Assembly (NCBI GenBank): GCA_016806645.1
Contig: JACSYO010000548.1
Location: 507,001-571,000 of the forward strand
Origin: Ophiodon elongatus
Taxonomy: Eukaryota > Chordata > Actinopteri > Perciformes > Hexagrammidae
Direction of reading: 5' to 3'
Length of the DNA stretch: 64,000 nucleotides
The translations under genes and the position numbers were made by a program. The notes beneath the pieces are model-generated. The model ran no database searches, was not told the origin of the DNA, and saw only the letters and a program-made list of their open reading frames with translations. Shown one piece after another: positions 60,688 to 64,000 of this stretch (the stretch's first letter is position 1; every line of letters begins with the position of its first letter).

Positions 60688-62021
60688 TTTAGATTGACCC
60701 CACTTAAATTGACGGGCGAGGGTGATGAAACAACTTCAGAATGTAGTTGCAACATCTTTGACATCACTTTCTGAAACATTAACAAAGAGGACCTTGTTTA
60801 ATACCAAAATCATGCTTCATTAACAGGAACTGCCTGTCCCTCTGGTGTATTGCCTCCTGTCCTCAGTGTCTTGGTTGAATGGCAGAGACTCGCTACTATC
60901 TTCAACTGCCAGGCGTGCACTGTGTGCTCGAGCTCTTTGTCAAATCCATACAGAGAGCCTCTTGGTTTTCGTAATGAGAGGGGGTTATTGAATATTTTAA
61001 GCACCTAATTAAATCCTCTTTTTATATTGGGGGGTAAGCAGCAACTTGTGCTCAAGTAGTGCTATATGCATTGGAGTGCTTGTGGTCGGTAAAATGGACG
61101 ATTCTGCTTTGCACAATGAACATGACATTCAGGATTATGAAGGGCTACAAAGAAAAGGATTTAGAGGATTTAGAGTGATTGTTACAGCTACCGATAATTA
61201 AAAAAATAATAATTTGATTTTATCATGAAAATCCACAGACCACCATTCAGAAAATCAAGGTATATTTTAAGGGGAACGATGAGTGTTGCTAGTTACGAGT
61301 ATAGAAATAGCTCTCGTTAAATGACAACTAAGTACAGAAAGCGACAGCAGTGGTTTATTAAATATGTCCGTGCAGAAGACACACGTCAATGTGACACTCA
61401 AGAAGCAGAGCAATGTCTCAAAAGTTCTTACTCAGCGTAGATAACCTATGTTACATTTTCATCTCCAACCGGTTCTCTAGAATTCTAAAAGGAAAGTAAT
61501 TGTTTTCGACCAACCAACCAACCAGCCAACTGCTTTTGCCAATTTTTCAATTTAATTCAGTCAAAAAACAATCTACCAATATTAGTGACCCCGATCCACA
61601 AGTTTGTCAGAGGCAATGGAGCCGCCACAAAACTGTTGACGCGGTTTAACTACCAGACATCCCGTGTGTTTCACAAACCCAAAGCCCATGTGGCTGTAGC
61701 ACAGGACCAAAGCACTTTTCCTGTAAACCACCCTGTCGATTGAAAGGTTAGGAGTAGCTGGATACACTTTCTACGAGGCACTCAGGTTCTACAAGGTATT
61801 TGTTGCATGTACATGCACATATAGTGGACTAAAAATGGCAACAATTTGACTGATCCATCACAGATGCACCAGTAAGCTCCCCAGACTCTGTACTCATGTG
61901 CTGTTTGCTCACAGTGGAGTTTTGTCTGTGATGACAGCTATGTTTACATGTCTGCCTAAAGTACGACTCTAACCCTTGTTTAAACCTCATGTTAACTCTT
62001 CTCGTCTGCATTTTTTTCCAG
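60688..62021. other. Non-coding DNA, nothing recognised
   Basis: AT-rich DNA with short frames on the minus strand only. A (CCAA)n-like patch lies near 61510-61530. Confidence 0.4.
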
Positions 62022-62050
62022 TCCCCTCGCACACTAATACGAGTGCTGGG
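62022..62050 (+). other. Candidate 29-nt microexon
   Basis: It is preceded by TCTGCATTTTTTTCCAG, a strong acceptor with a pyrimidine tract, and followed by GCTGGG then GTAAGCACT, a good donor. The 29 bases read TCCCCTCGCACACTAATACG and then AGTGCTGGG. The length is not a multiple of three. Such pairs occur by chance, and nothing nearby forms a partner exon. Confidence 0.15.
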
Positions 62051-64000
62051 GTAAGCACTCTCTGGCTGGATGCGCTCCTGGGATGGAGCTTTCTGCTTAT
62101 TAAGACATGTCCAACAAAATACGGAGATAGGCAAATTCTAACCTTGACTTTGGGGGAATAACACTCAATTTTCTGGCATTACAGATATTTTCACATGCCC
62201 TTGGCGCACTGCATCTGTAATATTTAAAAATATCCCTGCTGACTCCTGCCGTCAGAGAAGGAAGGGAAAACTGTGAAGTCACACCACAACAGACACATTA
62301 AGATTGAATAGAAAAGATGGAAAAACCTGAAATATTTTGGCCAGGTGTTGAAACATGCAAAATTCAATAAACTGTTACAAGTCTTTACTTATATTTAGTC
62401 CATACTTAGCAGTTGCTGCTCACACACAAGAACAGTGAGATAAATTCCCTAAAGGCATGAATACATCAAGCTACTCTATTCAATAATAGGCAAGAAGCTG
62501 TTAGTGCTGAATTCAAATACGTTCCCATTGGACACGTTTTATCTTTGGAAAGTTGTTACATCTTATGTTTTGCTGAACATTAAGAGGATTGTATATGGTA
62601 GGTGAGGAGTGCTGTAATGTACAAATGTCTTCCAGCACAATAACTATGTTACAGTACACCGCTATCGAAGTTATATTTAACAGCCTACGTGTTTGATTTA
62701 AGACCAGCGAGAACAGTGGACTAATTGGAAAATCATGCAGGATTCGTAAATGTATTAATTTCTGTTCATTTCTTTTGTCCACATTAAGGCACAGTTAAAT
62801 GGAAAAACACATTATACATATGCATTATACGTATGCTGTATTATACATGCTGTAGGTTTGAGGTATCCTATTCTTTAATGTATTGCTAGAGCTCCACTTA
62901 GCGATAAGTTTGAGCAAAGGATTTAAAAAATAAATAAAATAGTTATTAAATTTTGCCGCAAATTATTAGATTTTTCATTATTTTGTTGCCTGCTTTTTGA
63001 AATGTTGAAATACTACGCTGATGGCACAGAGACGCTATCGCATTACAGCCACTCAACCGAGCACATGGCATGAGATGCTCTTGATACGGGGAGAAAATCA
63101 CTGTCAAAAATATGACGAGTTGATTTACATTTTCTCATTTTACCTCAAGGTATAGTTCCCCTTTTGACTGTGCCCAGCAGTTCATTCATCATGAATGATT
63201 ATTCATCTGACATTTTCAATGTTGTGTGCTCCAACCTTCCCAAAAGGAGGTAAAAGGTGTATTCCCAAAATGCTCATCAGAGAAAATCAAACACAGTGTG
63301 ACTTTCAATCCTCGAAGGCAGAATATAATGAGGGGAACCCTGAATGAAGGAGTTTTTGCTATTTTCTCCTCATGTCCCACTGGGTTATCTCGCTCCTCAA
63401 AACAATAAAACTACCTCACGTTTAACAGAGCAGTCACGTAACACAGTGCAAAGAGCAGAGACAGGTAGGTTGAACTGTGTATAAAAAAACGGCCCCAGTG
63501 TCCACTAACACTTAGCTATAAAGGAATGTTAAGAAAACTACAGCATTGAAAATAAGATAATACATTTTGTGAGATGGAAAACTTAAAATGTGGACTTAGC
63601 GCAACAATTTCACCTTTCAATGCATTTTCTTTGTTGTTATTGTTACCATTTTAGGAGCACTGACTGTTGAAAACATATTTTCGCCAGCTCATATCAAGAT
63701 TTTACTAGAGGAAAGGCAGTGCAAGAAAATATTTCTGTGAAAGTAAATGAGTTTATATTTTAGCTTATTTCATTTTATCTTTGTGTAAACACAACCGCGA
63801 TCAACTACGCTATATTAAGCATTCGGATAGATCAACGTTTCCCTTCAGTGAAGCAAACAGACAATTTTTCTGATCTAGAAAAAGTGCTCAACAACCAAAA
63901 GTTTAAGGCTTCGACAGAAAAAAAAAATGAACTGATTCACTAACTTACTAATTCACTGTCATATTAACTCAGTTAATTATTACCTGCCAGTATTTCTCTG
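62051..64000. other. Non-coding DNA with a CNE-like part
   Basis: No gene or repeat family is recognised. Bases 63000-63230 include TGATTATTCATCTGACA and CATTCATCATGAATGATTA, a dense homeodomain-site patch with a palindromic TTCATCATGAA, and may be a conserved element. Confidence 0.35.

Overview
This window looks like non-coding nuclear DNA from a teleost fish, probably a percomorph. The support is indirect but consistent. It is AT-rich by eye, has no long open reading frame, and carries many dinucleotide, trinucleotide and minisatellite arrays. It also holds a dense mixture of decayed transposable elements whose wording I recognise from fish genomes: tRNA-derived SINEs, a non-LTR reverse transcriptase fragment, Tc1-like, hAT-like and TTAA-flanked DNA elements, and a solo LTR. 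Nothing prokaryotic (operons, ribosome-binding sites, CRISPR) is present. The species cannot be named from the sequence.

Layout. 1-8 kb: mostly unique AT-rich DNA with an (ATG)12 array, a SINE tail, a 25-bp minisatellite and CNE-like homeodomain-site-rich DNA near 4.7-5.0 kb. 8-11 kb: a minus-strand SINE, one copy of a dispersed repeat whose partner lies at 55.3 kb, and a GC-richer patch with a possible 5' gene end at 10.3-10.8 kb. 12-20 kb: a 31-bp minisatellite, an inverted pair of related LTR sequences (15.4 and 19 kb), and possible small exons at 16.3-16.6 kb. 20-26 kb: a complete hAT-type MITE, a perfect hairpin, a 36-bp minisatellite, and a three-exon gene candidate at 24.2-25.6 kb. 26-34 kb: microsatellites, a GC-rich stretch near 30.4-31.6 kb, and a CNE-like block at 33.7-34.1 kb. 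34-45 kb: the most repeat-rich part, with a direct-repeat pair, a possible MITE, a three-level nested insertion at 38-39.3 kb, and a decayed Tc1-like transposase. 48-49 kb: a LINE fragment interrupted by a SINE. 53-57 kb: four dispersed repeats. 60 kb: the 5' end of an IR/DR-type Tc1/mariner element beside another repeat. 61-64 kb: mostly unique, with one possible microexon.

No gene can be named with confidence. The best gene evidence is the plus-strand candidate at 24211-25472. Three exon-like blocks have plausible splice sites, keep one continuous frame across both junctions, and end in TGA followed by ATTAAA. Its product is not recognised. Several intergenic blocks look like conserved non-coding elements, which would suit a large intron or a regulatory gene desert, but this needs alignment. 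Family names rest on my recall of fish repeats, not on a database search.
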